From positions 27,169,856-27,233,855 of the forward strand of contig NW_022145599.1 of NCBI RefSeq assembly GCF_000002235.5: DNA of 64,000 nucleotides. Reading direction: 5' to 3'. This document shows, in pieces, positions 11,290 to 23,200 of this stretch (positions are counted from its first letter, which is position 1; every line of letters begins with the position of its first letter). The notes beneath the pieces are model-generated. The model was given only the letters and a program-made list of their open reading frames with translations, ran no database searches and had not been told where the DNA came from. Source of the stretch: Strongylocentrotus purpuratus (taxonomy: Eukaryota; Echinodermata; Echinoidea; Camarodonta; Strongylocentrotidae). Position numbers and translations under genes: made by a program.

Positions 11290-12165
11290 ATTGCTCTTAG
11301 TCGCCTGTAATTAGGGGCACGTTTAATGATGGGAGGAAAAGGGGGCACTTATCAAAAGGGTTAAGACACTTATTGGAAAAGAAAAGAAGCATGTGTCAAA
11401 GTAAAAAGGCTAATTATCAGAGGTAAAAATGGGGCACTTCTTACACCTAAAAAAAGAGGCACGCACCAGGGATGAAAAGGAATTTTATGAGAATGGAAAA
11501 TGAGCATTTGTCGATGGAAAAGACGCACCCATCAGATTTGATAGGGACATTTTTTAGAAAGGAAAAAGGGGCACATATTGTAAAAAGGGTAATTATCAGA
11601 GGTGAAAAGGGCAGTTACCGCATCTGAAAAGGGACACTGACCATACGTGAAAAAAAGCACCTGTGACAATAATAAATGGGCACTAATGATAAAAGAAATG
11701 TGCATGTGTTGAAAGAATAGGGGCACCGATCAGATTTTAATAGGGGCATTTATTGGAGGTGAAATGGAGCTTTTATGAGAAGGGGGAAGTGGCACTTATA
11801 AGAAGGAAAAAGAGTATTTATTAGGAACTTGTCAAAGCAAAAGGGAAACCCCTCATATTTGAATGGGGCAATTATCAGAGGAGAAGGGGGCGCTTATCAG
11901 AAGTGAAAAGGGGCGCTTCTCGTACCTGAAAAGGGGAACTTACTAGAGATTAAACAAGGCACTTATGAGAATGGAAAATGGACACTTATTGCAAAGGAAA
12001 AAGGGTACGTGTCAAAATAAAAGGGGCACTTATCAGAGGTGGAAAGGGGAAGGGGAACTTTAAAACTTTAATAGGGGCACTTGTCAAAGTATAAGGGGCA
12101 CTTTTTTATGAAAAGGAGGCGCTTTTGGGGTACTTGAAAAAGTGGAGGGGGGGCACTGTGCCCCC
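11290..12165. repeat. Degenerate minisatellite built on GGGGCACTTATCAGA
   Basis: More than twenty diverged units of roughly 20-45 bp share GGGGCACTTATCAGAGGTGA or AAAAGGGGCAC. Unit length and sequence vary widely, so the array is old or was made by replication slippage. No frame is kept. The array begins just after the phrase GAGCGAGCGTAGCGAGCGAG (about 11260), a form of which also occurs inverted at about 22982-23006. Confidence 0.75.
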
Positions 12166-12181
12166 GGAACACCGCCTCTAC

Positions 12182-12305
12182 CTAGGGGTAATTGTCTGGG
12201 GGGGGGGGGTAGTCGTCCATGCATGTTGCCCTAGGGCGGTAGTTATCCTAAGGGTGGTGGTTATCTGGGGGTGGTTGTCGATGCAGGGGGTAGGTGTCCT
12301 AGAAC
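12182..12305. repeat. Short GGTAGTTGTCCTAGGG-type minisatellite
   Basis: Units such as GGTAGTTATCCTAAGGG, GGTGGTTATC and GGTAGGTGTCC repeat here. This is the same unit family as the large arrays at 44400-44820 and 46440-47062. The closing GGGTAGGTGTCCTAGAACC resembles the close of the 47-kb array (GGGTAGGTGTCCTCGAACC). Confidence 0.65.
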
Positions 12306-12862
12306 CCGTTAGATCTTGAGTAGATCAAGATGGATGCCCACGATACCGACCCAGACCAACCAAGTCTCACGCCTGTAGCTGGTTCCTTATGTTTATTTTG
12401 CATGGGAGCAGAAAGTAACTGTTCATTACTTGTTGTAAACACTACATGCATATAAAAAAAAAGATCAAATTTGAAATGTAATTCTTTTTTTCTCAAAGAA
12501 AGGACTTATGATGGCTGTGCATTTAACCCATTTGGAAGTGTACAGCCCCCCCCCTCCAGGGGTGTCGCTAGACCTTACTCAGTGGGGGGGGGGGGGGGGG
12601 GGGTTAGAGGCCACAAATTACCGACAAAACTAGCCACCAATAACTGACAAATATATTTATGCCAATGTCCCAATTTTTACAAATTTACTGACCCTATAAA
12701 CCCGGCGAAACCCGGGGCCAGGAGCTAAATTACATTTCAGTTTTCCCCCTCCCGCCCCGGGCCTCCCGCGCGGTAGCTTTGGCATTTTAAGAAGACGATT
12801 CGTTGTACCGTTCCCGTCTCTTAATTCTTGTCTCGCCCCTACCTCGCAAAGCGCAGAAGCTA

Positions 12863-13335
12863 AAGCTACAGTCCCATATACGTCCCGGACCGTCCCGGAC
12901 CATCCCGGACCCCATCCGGGGTGATCCGGGATTCGGTCCGTGTTGACACCGTGTTGGCACCGGGGTGGTCCTGGATGGTCCTGGATGGTCCTGGACGGTC
13001 CTGGATGGTCCTGGGCGGTCCGGGAGTCGACCCCGGATGTTTTTGACGGTCAAAAACTGCCGGGGTGGTCCGGGACGGTCCGGGACAATAGTTTGATCCG
13101 GGGTGATCCGTGTAGCCACCGTGCTGGGTCCGGGGTCATCCGTAGTGGCGCCGGGGCGGTCCGTGTTGATCCGTGGCAGTCCGGGAGTGAGTTATTGACC
13201 GCCCAGGACCATCCAGGACCATCCAGGACCACCCCGGTGCCAACACGGTGTCAACACGGACCGAATCCCGGATCACCCCGGATGGGGTCCGGGATGGTCC
13301 GGGACGGTCCGGGACGTATATGGGACTGTAGCTTT
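12863..13335. mobile_element. GC-rich palindrome of GGTCCGGGAC decamers
   Basis: The left arm begins AAAGCTACAGTCCCATATA and the right arm ends with its exact reverse complement. About 130 bp of each arm pair almost perfectly (for example CATCCGGGGTGATCCGGGAT). The arms and centre are built from short tandem units (GGTCCGGGAC, GGTCCTGGAT). A smaller related palindrome follows at about 13365-13455. GC content is far above that of the surroundings. Open frames on both strands simply mirror the palindrome and are not genes. Confidence 0.8.
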
Positions 13336-13527
13336 TAAAGCATCACACTTTTTTGAACAAAACATCCCGGACCATCCCGGATCACCCCAGACCATGGTCC
13401 GGGATGGTCCGGAGTGGTCCGTGCTCGTCCGTGCTGGTCCGGCTTTATATGGGACTGGGGCTTAAGACGTTCATTTAATTATTAGAGAAAGAAGACGATG
13501 CGTTGTACCGTTCTCGACTGATTATTT

Positions 13528-13943
13528 CTTGCTGTCTGTTGCCTCGAGATCACTGGATCCGAAGAAATGTAACAACGTATAGCAAGAATCCCTATTCAGT
13601 GAAGGATTAATTTTTACCCTTTGCAAGAATCCCAGCAGAGCCCCCCCCCCCCCTGCACCCCATCCATAAAGATAGAAGTGGTTCCCAAAACAACCTTTTG
13701 TTGTATAAGGTTGGAGAGACCTTTTATTATTTACACAATTCCTTGCTGTCTGCTGCCTCGAGATCACTGGAGTAAAGAAAGGTAACAATGTATAGCAAAA
13801 AAAGCCGAGAATCCCAATTTAGTGGAGGATTTATCCCTTTTAAGCTTCCCGGCAAAGGCTCTCTCATGCACCCGATCCGTAAAGATAGAAGTGGTTCCCA
13901 AGACAACCCTTTGTTGTATAATATTGGAGAGAATGTGAGTTTT
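13528..13943. repeat. Tandem duplication, about 205-bp unit
   Basis: 13528-13732 and 13739-13943 are similar throughout. Both start TTGCTGTCTG, share GCCTCGAGATCACTGG, then AAAGATAGAAGTGGTTCCCA, and end near TTGTTGTATAA. A fragment of a third unit appears at about 14135-14170 (ACCTTTTGTCATTTGCACAA against ACCTTTTATTATTTACACAA), beyond two nested insertions. Confidence 0.7.
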
Positions 13944-13966
13944 ATGTAGTTAAAGCTTCTAATAAC

Positions 13967-13997
13967 CAGGCACGTAGCCACAGGGGCTACGGGCCTG
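13967..13997. mobile_element. Minimal CAGGCACGTAGCC/CCTG element
   Basis: This short palindrome starts CAGGCACGTAGCCA and ends GGCTACGGGCCTG. It is the same end sequence as the element at 10792-10975 with almost no interior. Its flank CTAATAAC on the left reappears on the right, split by the MITE at 14003-14121 (CTAAT before it, ATAAC after it). Confidence 0.6.
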
Positions 13998-14002
13998 CTA
14001 AT

Positions 14003-14121
14003 TGGGGACTATTAGATTTGCCGAACGACCGTAACGTGGATTGCTACGATCGACGTCCTTGTAATGCACTGCCTTGAATGGACGTTACACGTATCAGTCA
14101 ACGCAAATCTAAAAGTCCCTA
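14003..14121. mobile_element. Palindromic MITE, TAGGGACTTTTAGATT family, copy 2
   Basis: Starts TGGGGACTATTAGATTTG and ends CAAATCTAAAAGTCCCTA. It is diverged relative to copy 1. It interrupts the right-hand target duplication of the 13967-13997 element, so it arrived later. AT flanks it on both sides. Confidence 0.75.
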
Positions 14122-15054
14122 ATAACCACTCCCGTGGACCTTTTGTCATTTGCACAATGTGTTGCCGTCTCCTTTTCTTTCCTAGTGTTTTTTTTCTACC
14201 TGAAAAGTACCACTTTTCCTTTCTCCATAACATACGCTCCTATTATGTAGAGCAACTTTTTCATTTATTTCCCCAGAGCTCGTTCGTATTTATTATTGGT
14301 TTAACTTTGTTATTTATGAAATGTATTTTCAGTCTTTCATGACTAAATTGTTTTTAAAACCCATCAGGATTTGTTGTTGTTTTTCTCATTATAAAACTTT
14401 TCGCGCTACGACGTCACAAATCGTTTAATTTTCTCAATATTCAGACCATCACACCCAATTGCAAAGTATGATTCTTAAAAAGTATATTGGACCATGTGAA
14501 GAGAGAAACAAATATTGGAATCATCCCTGATAATGTAATCACAATTATGAAAATGTAGGGGTATATAACAATGTCTAAATATGGTAGATGTACATGTTGA
14601 TGTTTCCCTTTATAAGGTGACCCTTATATTCCAGAAAGTGCCCTATTTTGCTAGTGCACCCCCAGCCCATTTTGGAAAATGCTCAACCGCGCCTGTCTGT
14701 GCTTAATCTTTTTTTTTTAAATTTAGCTTTGATTCAACCATACTCCCGATCCTCTATCGTCGAGTCCGAAGACTGAAAGGTCCTTTATATTTAACGAAAT
14801 TAAACGATATTTGGTTTACAGTTTATTAAAATACTGAACCTGGCAGCCCGTAGGCTGAATTGCATACAGTTTATATGATACAATTAACTGAATTGCTCAT
14901 TAATATTGTAACAATTATCATACAATATGAGAACATTGAAACATAAAAACAATACGGCAATCAAAATTTAAAAAAACAGTAATCTTAAAACAGGGTCAAA
15001 CTATGTAAACATATTGCATTGAGAGGTATAGCAAAAAGGGAGAGTAGAGGAAAG

Positions 15055-16380
15055 TACACTGTAAAAAAAAATTTGTTCATTGGTAATTTTTACGTATTTT
15101 TTCCATGTAGAATTTACTTGAAAACATTAGTTTTGCCACTTACGCACTAAATTTAAGTCTTGCTAACTCAAATTTTTAATTTAGTAGAACATACCAGGAA
15201 TATTTAAGTAAAATCAAATACATATGAACTTTAAGTAATTTCAGCTTGTATTAATTTAGTAATTTTAACTCAAAATCAGAAATTATACGTATTACTCAAA
15301 CAATTTATGTTGATTATTCTTATCTTTTTAAAGGAGGACCGATGCAGTGCGTAATAGAAATATTTACATAATTTATGAATATTCATTAAGACCAAATTAA
15401 ACTCTTTTTTAAATAAAACAATTCTTTTTTGTGGTTGAATGAAAATTTAAGGACTTTAAAACATTTACTAATTCATTTAACATGGCTAAGCAAAGACAAG
15501 ACAATTTTTAATTGTTACCCAGTTCAAAACAAATCAAAACTTGATATTTCAGGAAATTGTCAACCAATTTTCCTTTTAAGATGCTACGATCAAATATAAT
15601 TTTTATATAAAATTTGGAGCCTTTCAATATGTGTCGAATTGAAGCGTATGTAATAGTTTGTGATGGTGGTAGATAAATATATATACGGTTGAATAGAAGA
15701 AGTGATAGTGATTAGTGATTAATCTTAAATAGATGTAGTGAATGATTAGTGGATGTTACTTGTTAGATTAGATGGGTACCAAATCGTGCAATATGTAATC
15801 CTATCATAGCTTTTTTTTAATTATCTAAAATGATTACAATACTTAAATTATTTACGTTAAAGGTAAAGACCAGTATTGGAAACGCCCCTATTTCAAAAAA
15901 TGAAATGGAAGCTCTCATTACCAATCATGTGAAAGAATATGTTTTGACCAATACATGATGATAAAAAATTTGCCGGGAAACCGCCTACTAATTTATATAT
16001 TTGGTAAATTTGTTTCTCTCATGGTCTGTGAGAGATATAGAGTAGTCCCATATACATCTTTCTGTGTATAGTGCTTGTAACTTTACGAAGAATGGGCCAA
16101 ATTTCTTATCATTTTGATGATTCCAGAACCTTGCAGATGCTAGATGCTAGATGATCAACCTTTTCTGATCGATTCCACAACGTTTCTTTCACAATGCAAT
16201 CGCATGACCATAACTGGTCTTTACCTTTAATGTAACTCGATTTAACTGAGTAAAAATGTATTCAGCAAAATAAGTAAATTCCACTTAAGATGCCGTAGGT
16301 AATATTTACTTAATAAAAATAAGGCAATTCTTTTCCTCAATTTTATTGAGTTATTTCGACTATTATTTTTTTACAGTGTA
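15055..16380. mobile_element. TA-flanked DNA element with CACTGTAAAAA inverted ends
   Basis: Left end TACACTGTAAAAAAA and right end TTTTTTTACAGTGTA are inverse complements flanked by TA, as in the Tc1/mariner group. The interior is AT-rich with no transposase frame, so it is non-autonomous. It contains a second nested foldback at 15857-16231. It lies between COX19 and the IDO gene. Confidence 0.7.
15857..16231. mobile_element. Nested foldback with TTAAAGGTAAAGACCAG ends
   Basis: Left TTAAAGGTAAAGACCAGTAT and right CTGGTCTTTACCTTTAA form inverted ends. The element interrupts the 15055-16380 element and so is the younger insertion. No coding sequence is seen. Confidence 0.75.
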
Positions 16381-16773
16381 GGAGAAAAGAAGAGTTAGAG
16401 AAGAAGGAATCGAGAGGAGGATAGTGGAAAACGAAGCAAAGGGAAGAAACAAGGAACTGGGAGACTGAGAAGGTAGGGGGGGGGGGGGGGGTAGAAAGAG
16501 GCCTGCCGGGAGAGAGAGAGAGGATAAGAGTAAATACTCACTGTGTATGAAAAACTACAGTTCATAGTGCCACCGTCAATGTCTTTTTTCCCCTTCTTTT
16601 TCTAAGGCGTATTTGGGTTAGAGCCATCTCAAACCAGGCGGAAAATTAAAAAGAATGACAATTGGGTCCTAAGGAAATTCACATTCATAAAAATTAAAAA
16701 AAACTTCCTTCCGATAATTCTATGACCGAAGCAAAAAATAATGGGAATATAGATGAAAACATATACATCTGAG

Positions 16774-16805
<32 letters not shown>
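16381..16805. repeat. Purine-rich low-complexity stretch
   Basis: This stretch has GA-rich sequence, a G run at about 16477-16490 and (GA)n runs at about 16511-16522 and 16781-16806. No gene is seen. Confidence 0.65.
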
Positions 16806-16809
<4 letters not shown>

Positions 16810-17033
16810 GTTGATCTTTATTATTATAATTTCAGCGTTGTTTTAGTTGTTTTCATCCCCATAAATTCTTACGGGCCTTCCTTTAAAATAAAGGGACGCT
16901 GACCTTTCATCCAGCACTTTATATTAGATGAAGGATTTTCGCCCTTTTTTTTCATTAGTAAAGGGGTCACACCCCTTTTGCCACGCCCCTTCTTCGCCTC
17001 TAGCTTTGTGACTGTGGGTCTCGATCTCGCGCT

Positions 17034-17059
17034 TACGTCACGTACGCGCGCGCGCGCGC
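17034..17059. promoter_or_regulatory. TACGTCA motif and (CG) alternating tract upstream of IDO
   Basis: TACGTCACGT (a CRE-like core) at 17034-17043 is followed by alternating CG from 17045 to 17059. A CCACGCCCC GC box lies at about 16980. The position, about 160-240 bp upstream of the IDO start codon, fits a core promoter. Alternating CG can adopt Z-DNA. This is inferred from motifs only. Confidence 0.35.
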
Positions 17060-17106
17060 TCGTCAATTATTTTCCCGAAGTGTTGTAATTGTAAACACTC
17101 ATCGAG

Positions 17107-17199
17107 ATGGTTGTGATGGAGGCCGAGGGAATTGTTAACAACGTTGTCCACTGTCATATCTTTGATATTATATATGGAAATATCACGGAATTAAGATAA
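17107..17199 (+). CDS. Candidate upstream ORF in the IDO leader (30 codons)
   Basis: An ATG at 17107 opens a 30-codon frame (beginning MVVMEAEGIVNN) that ends with TAA at 17197-17199, 20 bp before the IDO start codon. If the transcript begins before 17107, it would be a complete non-overlapping uORF that could lower translation of the main frame. No homology is recognised, and the transcription start is unknown. Confidence 0.25.
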   Translation: MVVMEAEGIVNNVVHCHIFDIIYGNITELR

Positions 17200-17218
17200 T
17201 ACCACATTTGAAAATAAG

Positions 17219-20200
17219 ATGAGTATGGAAAAGAACCGTGAGAACAGATATGCAGGTATTCCAAGACTCGAAGATTACAGCGCTTCACCGACATTCGGGT
17301 TCGTCGAAGAATCTCCATCGGTAAGCTAATTTCAATTCCAGCCGAAACTGCGGCGGAGCTTTACGTATGAGTATGAGCTTTGTTCAGGGGTCTGTGAGCT
17401 GTACTTGTCTAGCTCTAGTATGGGTCTGTGCATTCCAGAGAGTGCTTCTGCTCTCGGCAGAATTTATATTGGGTGCACGCACGATGTCAATTATAGATTT
17501 GACAAAACCTTAGGCTAGGGATAGGGCACACTGTCTCGACTAGCACTGTATTCTATTGTAGCTGTTTATGAGCCGACTTGCAGCTGTGTGGATGCCTGCA
17601 GTCAATTATGAATCCTAGATCTATTCATGATTGTAAACGTAAGGTTTCCAATAACTTAGATAGGAATAACCATCTGGTATGGGTCATTTCTTTAATTAAA
17701 CTGACATTTGTTGACATTTCCCATACACGTATAGAGGCGGTCAGAGAAGCCAGGCCAGATGCAATCTCAGCGGAACAACCGTTGATATCAGAGACTGAAG
17801 CTTTCGGTCTACCAATAACTAAGCTTTATTTTCCTGATCAATTAATGAATGACTGCTTATAGAGCTTTCTTTGAAAATTTGAATGTGAACCTTTTGAACA
17901 TCTGTACAACTGAATTTCCTTTTATTTATTTATTTTGATAAATTATCACATGACTTTCAAATATGAAGTGAAGCATGACACAAGTTTTAAATCATTGCAA
18001 AATTATCTTTGTTTTTGCTGAACTCCAGTTCTTCAACATCTTTCAAGTTTTAAGAGCAACCTTAAATCCCATTTTTTCAATTGTGTGTTTTGAAGACGTA
18101 AATTCATTCATTCTTTCATTTTTGTATTTTTTTTCTTTCTTCTGTAAATGTACACTATTCCTTTGCCATGATGTAATGTGTGCCCTAATATTTTGAAGTG
18201 CCTTGAGCATTTAATTAGAATGGATAATGACACTATACACTGTATTATTATATATTATATTATTATTATACATGTATTAAAGACTTTTGTCAATCATCTG
18301 TTATTTGGTGGGGAGGCGCACACAAGTGAAAAAAGAAGGAAGGTCATCACGTTTTTGGAAAAAGAAAATAGAAAAATTAAAATAGGTTATTAGGTTTTCC
18401 CTCTCTTTCTTTCTTCCTTTTTTTTGGGGGGGGGGGGGGGGGGGAATGGGGAAGGAGCACATGCCCTATGTACACCATTGATCCACAACTGTTTGTAAGA
18501 GTATACTGAAATTTGATTAAAGCTCATAAAATATAACAGTACACAACACTATAATGTTCCCTTTTTTCTTTTTGTTTCAGCTGAATCTCCCTGAATACTT
18601 CCAGCGATGGGTCGAACTAGCCACTCATACCGAAGAGCTGATCAGGAGTGGTCAGATCAGGCAAGAGGTTCACCAGGTAAGTGGGGCATTTTCTTTACAG
18701 GCTATAGCCCTCATACATGAGAGCAGTACGTGAGCGATGGGTCGGCTGCCCGCAAAAAGGCTGTGAGAGCTACAGTATATGTATTGTCTATGAGAGGAAT
18801 GGCCTTGTTTGCAGGCAGCCAATGAATTTAGATTTTAAAAACTTCTAAAGAGTTTTGGTAAATTGACAAAGAGCTCAGGGGGGTGTTTCACAAAGATCCT
18901 AAGTAGAACTTAACTCTAAGTTGGACTTCAAAATTATGGACAGCCATTGGAGTCTTAAAATGAAATATATTCAAAAGCAGAAATTCAAGTATTTTATACT
19001 TTTTTATAGATTCCAAATCCAGAACATGAAATCTCCTTGATGATAGAAAATATGAATGATTTGAATCAACATTTTATGCCTTTCAAAATAACTTTTACAA
19101 AATATTTTCAAAGATGCTAACGGCTTTTCATAATTTTTAAGTCCAACTTAGAGATAAGTTCAACTTAGAATCTTTGTGAAACACCCCCCTGGACCTCTGT
19201 CCTCTGGTATAAAACACATTTAGAATATATAAATATTGATGTGAGAAATTCACCCATTTGCCACACATCCTAAAAGAGCTCCTGCAAACAGAAAGGTATT
19301 TTTGTTCTTTTTTGCTGATTGACAGGTTGTGACAGCAAACAAGACTTGTAGTAAACAAGATGGACAATGGCTGGCCTTCTGGCAGGCCTTTAACAAAGTT
19401 TTCTGAGGCCTGAGGGTTCACTTGACTGGTGGCCCACGAGACCAACATCAGTTTGGCTAGCCTTCTGAAAAGTTAGTTGGGAGCCCCAAATTCGCCAAAG
19501 CTTTGATGGCAAAATTTCATTTAAATTGTATCATAATGTGAAAGAGGATGTCATTCAAGACACACTTCTGCAAAGATTCCCCCCCCCCCAAAAAAAAGGT
19601 GTATTTGAAGACAGATATCAATTGATAAAAGAATACATCAGTTGGGTTTTCTGTTGTAAGCAGAAAACCTAAATTTTGTATTCTTTCATCAATAATCGAC
19701 TTCAAACACATTTGTTTGAAAATCCTTGCAGAAATGTATCTTAAATATCATCCTATTTCACATTATGATACAATTTAAGTAAAATTTTGCCATAAAAATT
19801 AGGGCTCCCAACACTTTAGAGGGGCTTTAAAAATGCATTTAGAAATTTCATTTTAATTCGGAAATGCAGTGTTTATGTATACCGGTATGTTAATCAAGAA
19901 AAAAAGAGTGTGTGTTTGTCTCTGTGTACATGTACATGCTTGCTTGAAAGAGGGGAGGATTTGGGGAAGATTGTTTACTATGAACACATAACATGACTTT
20001 GTAATTGGTCTATCACATTCGGTAGCCATGGGTAAAGTCTGTATACTATGATGTAATGTATTAATAGTAATTTTGATGGAGCCGTATGTTATTGTTAATA
20101 AATAAATAATATTCCTGGCATTATCCTTTGGTTTCGTATGAAATGTCTATCATTTGACCCTTTTGATTTTAAGTGACATTTAATTGAACTCTCAAGGATT

Positions 20201-23200
20201 TTAAAATATCAACCATTTTAATGATTATTTATTTGCTAAAACTTTAAGAATAACAGACCTCCCATACAAGAAGAATTGATTTTTCAAAATTTAGCCCTTG
20301 TGCATTTTCTCAAACGCTGAGCAGAAATCTATACTTTTTTATATACATAAACTTTATGTGAGGAAAAAACCTATACCACAGCTTTGTCAACTCTTGTGGA
20401 AATGACTACAATGTGAAAGGAAATGAGTTTTTACCAAAGTTTGAAAATGTCTCCCCCGGGAAAGGAATTAATTAATGAGGGTTGAAAATTTGTCAATATA
20501 TGTTGGTCAATTTTGTTTCGCCGAATCCACCGGCCTGTCACTGTAACCATTATTCTCTCATTTCCTTTTTTTCATTATACATACCGGTATGTATAATTTG
20601 ATTTTGAAAATCGTCAGTCGCCATAATAAACAAATAAACATGATAAATTGTTTCTAAACTAAATTACTAAATTGAAACTGGTAATAGTGAAGAATTGAAC
20701 TCTCAAGGAAGATTTTGTTAATGTTATATATCTATTTATGTATACATTTATTTATTTCACTTATTTATTTTTTCACTTATTAATTTATTCTTTATTCATT
20801 CATTTAATCATTCATTCATTCATTAATTCATTCATTCATTCATTCATTTATTCATTCATGTTATTCATTGGTTCATTGGTTCGTTCGTTCATTCCTTTGT
20901 TCATTCCTTCATTCGTTCCTTCATTCGTCCTTCATTCGTTCGTTCGTTCGTCCTTCATTCGTTACTTCGTTTTTTGTTCGTTCGTTCCTTCATTCGTTCA
21001 TTCGTTCATTCATTCGTTTGTTCGTTTATACGTTTGTTCTTTCATTTAAAACTCTAAAAACTCGAAAAAATAATTGATATACACTACATGCAAAAATCTC
21101 TATTCATGTTTCGGCTTAAATCCGGCATTCTTCCCCCATCACTATTCATTTTATTCCAACATAATTTTCATTTTCATTCCTACCCAACCAGGCATTCCAA
21201 TGACTATGTCACCTATTTAACGCAAAAACAGCCTTAGCTCAAAACTCACTGACATTCTGGCCCTGATTCCTGGAATGCACTACCCCCTGAAATAAAAACG
21301 ATGAATACAATGCTATCCTTCAAAAGAGCAGTGAAAAAGTTTCTTATTGCTCATTAGTGCACCAACAAAATAATTTTCAGTACTCTTTACTTTTTTTTGC
21401 TTCCATTCATTGAAACGTTGATTATAACCTTCCATGACCTGGTATGAATAAACGTATGAATAAAGAGTGGCCTTCTTGGGATACTGAATAAACACTGTCT
21501 TGTATACAGGGCTCAAATTAATTTTTTGTCCACGGGGGCTCTTCCCCCGAAAAAAGAGCCCCCGTGAGCCTTCTCACGGGGGCTCTTTTATTACTGACGG
21601 GGGCTCTAAATACAAATATCCATTGAATTGGTACCTATGATACTCCTCAATTATTTGCTATTTCATCATTATCATTTCAATCAGCATTTTCCCTCTTAAA
21701 AATTTACAAGCTACATAGCTGTTACTGGCCTGTGTATATAATATATACGCATACAACACTGATCTTTATGATGTCTTTAACGTGACATGTCTTCTTCTCC
21801 CCTTGCAAACGAAAAAGAAAACATGGTCATTAAAAGGGATTAAGCGACAAATAATGATTGTGATTCAAATTGATGCGAATATTTGTTTGAATAAGCACTA
21901 TTATTCACCCGAATCATTTTTGTAAAAATAACTTTTACAAATCTCAGCCATGCTTACTGAGTTGAGACGTTCCATTCAATTTAAAATACCCATTACATAA
22001 TACACTTCTCCTAATCTCAAAGTGATCTTACAGCACAGTGGCAGAATTGCATGGCTGAGATTTGTAAAAGTCGTTTTTACAAAGAAGATTCTGGTGAAAA
22101 GCATTGCATATTCAAAAAAATCCTTGCATCAATTTGAATCACAATGATTATTTGTCGCATGGTCCTTTTATTAAATAACCTTGTTTTCTGTTTTGTTTGC
22201 ATAGGGAGAAGAAGCTATGTCTCGTTAAGAAATCATAAAGATCAGTTGTATTATGCGTATATACATATGATACCAGAACAAATGTTGATTATCAGAATGT
22301 CATTTTGGAATACCTCTATACAAATACCACATTGTCTTTAGCCCGTATTAGTATTAGTTATGATCCAATATAAAGCTATTATTCTTTATTTAATTCAGTA
22401 TAATGCTTTTCCTCAAAAGTAGTTTTGCTATTTTTTTAGGATTGAGACGCTAAGAAATAGTTTAAATGTACATTACACGAACCCTGAACCATTGCAAAAT
22501 GATGGTGGTTCTCTCTCTCTCTCTCTTTATTTTAATCATGCATTATCAACTACATATAAAGCAGCAACCAAAAACTTAGGGTTATCTGAGATAGGTGAAA
22601 GTAAGAGTTAAAAAGAAAGTCATGCTAAAACGGCGCTTCACTTCCCCCCGCCCCCTGAAAAAAATAAAACAGATTAGTAGTCCTCCTCTCCAGAATCCCC
22701 CTCCCCCTCCCCCTCCCCCCCCCCTGCTTAAATATCACATTTTCACTTGGCAGCCCAAGGGGGCCGGGGGGGGGGGGGGGTGGGAGGAGGGGGTTAAACC
22801 CCCAACCCCCCCCCCCCCCCGCCGTAGATCTGCCCATGTTATCATATCATTCCACGCAGGGGCGGCGATCCGGGGGGGGGGGGGACGGGGGGGACACGTC
22901 CCCCCCTCAATTTTTTTAGGGGGGGGATTGTCCCCCCCTGGAAATTTGAAAAATTTAGACTAATAAAATTGCAAAAAAAATCTCGCTCGGTCGCTACGCT
23001 CCCTCGCATAACATCCTTGTAAAAAAAAATTCGCATTTCGTCCCCCCCGGTCATTAACAGAAATCGCCGCCCCTGATTCCACGACATTTTGGTCTTCCTC
23101 TTCTCCTCAAAAGGGACTTTTAGATTTGCGTGTTACGTCCTTTTAAGGCACTGGCAATCACATGTGACGTCCTTTTAAGCACTGGCAGTGCCTTAAAAGG

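Larger units (their letters stand above)
10661..14695. mobile_element. Composite 4-kb foldback block with CAGGCG...CCTG ends
   Basis: The left end (CAGGCGGAGCGACTTCCAAA...) and right end (...TTTTGGAAAATG, CGCGCCTG) are inverse complements with drift. The internal arms also pair: 10977-11100 is the reverse complement of about 14440-14560 (for example TTGGGTGTGATGGTCTGAA and TATCAGGGATGATT). This makes one inverted-ended element. Its inside holds a large degenerate minisatellite, a GC-rich palindrome, a tandem duplication and at least three smaller nested insertions. I find no convincing target duplication and no transposase. It starts about 105 bp upstream of the COX19 start codon. Confidence 0.6.

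Noticed and set aside
12787..13338. Gly/Pro/Arg-rich frames of 110 and 132 codons on opposite strands
   Set aside because: Mirror images of each other across the GC palindrome. Composition and symmetry explain them.
20738..21077. 103-codon Phe/Ser/His-rich frame
   Set aside because: Produced by the TTCA/TTCG microsatellite.
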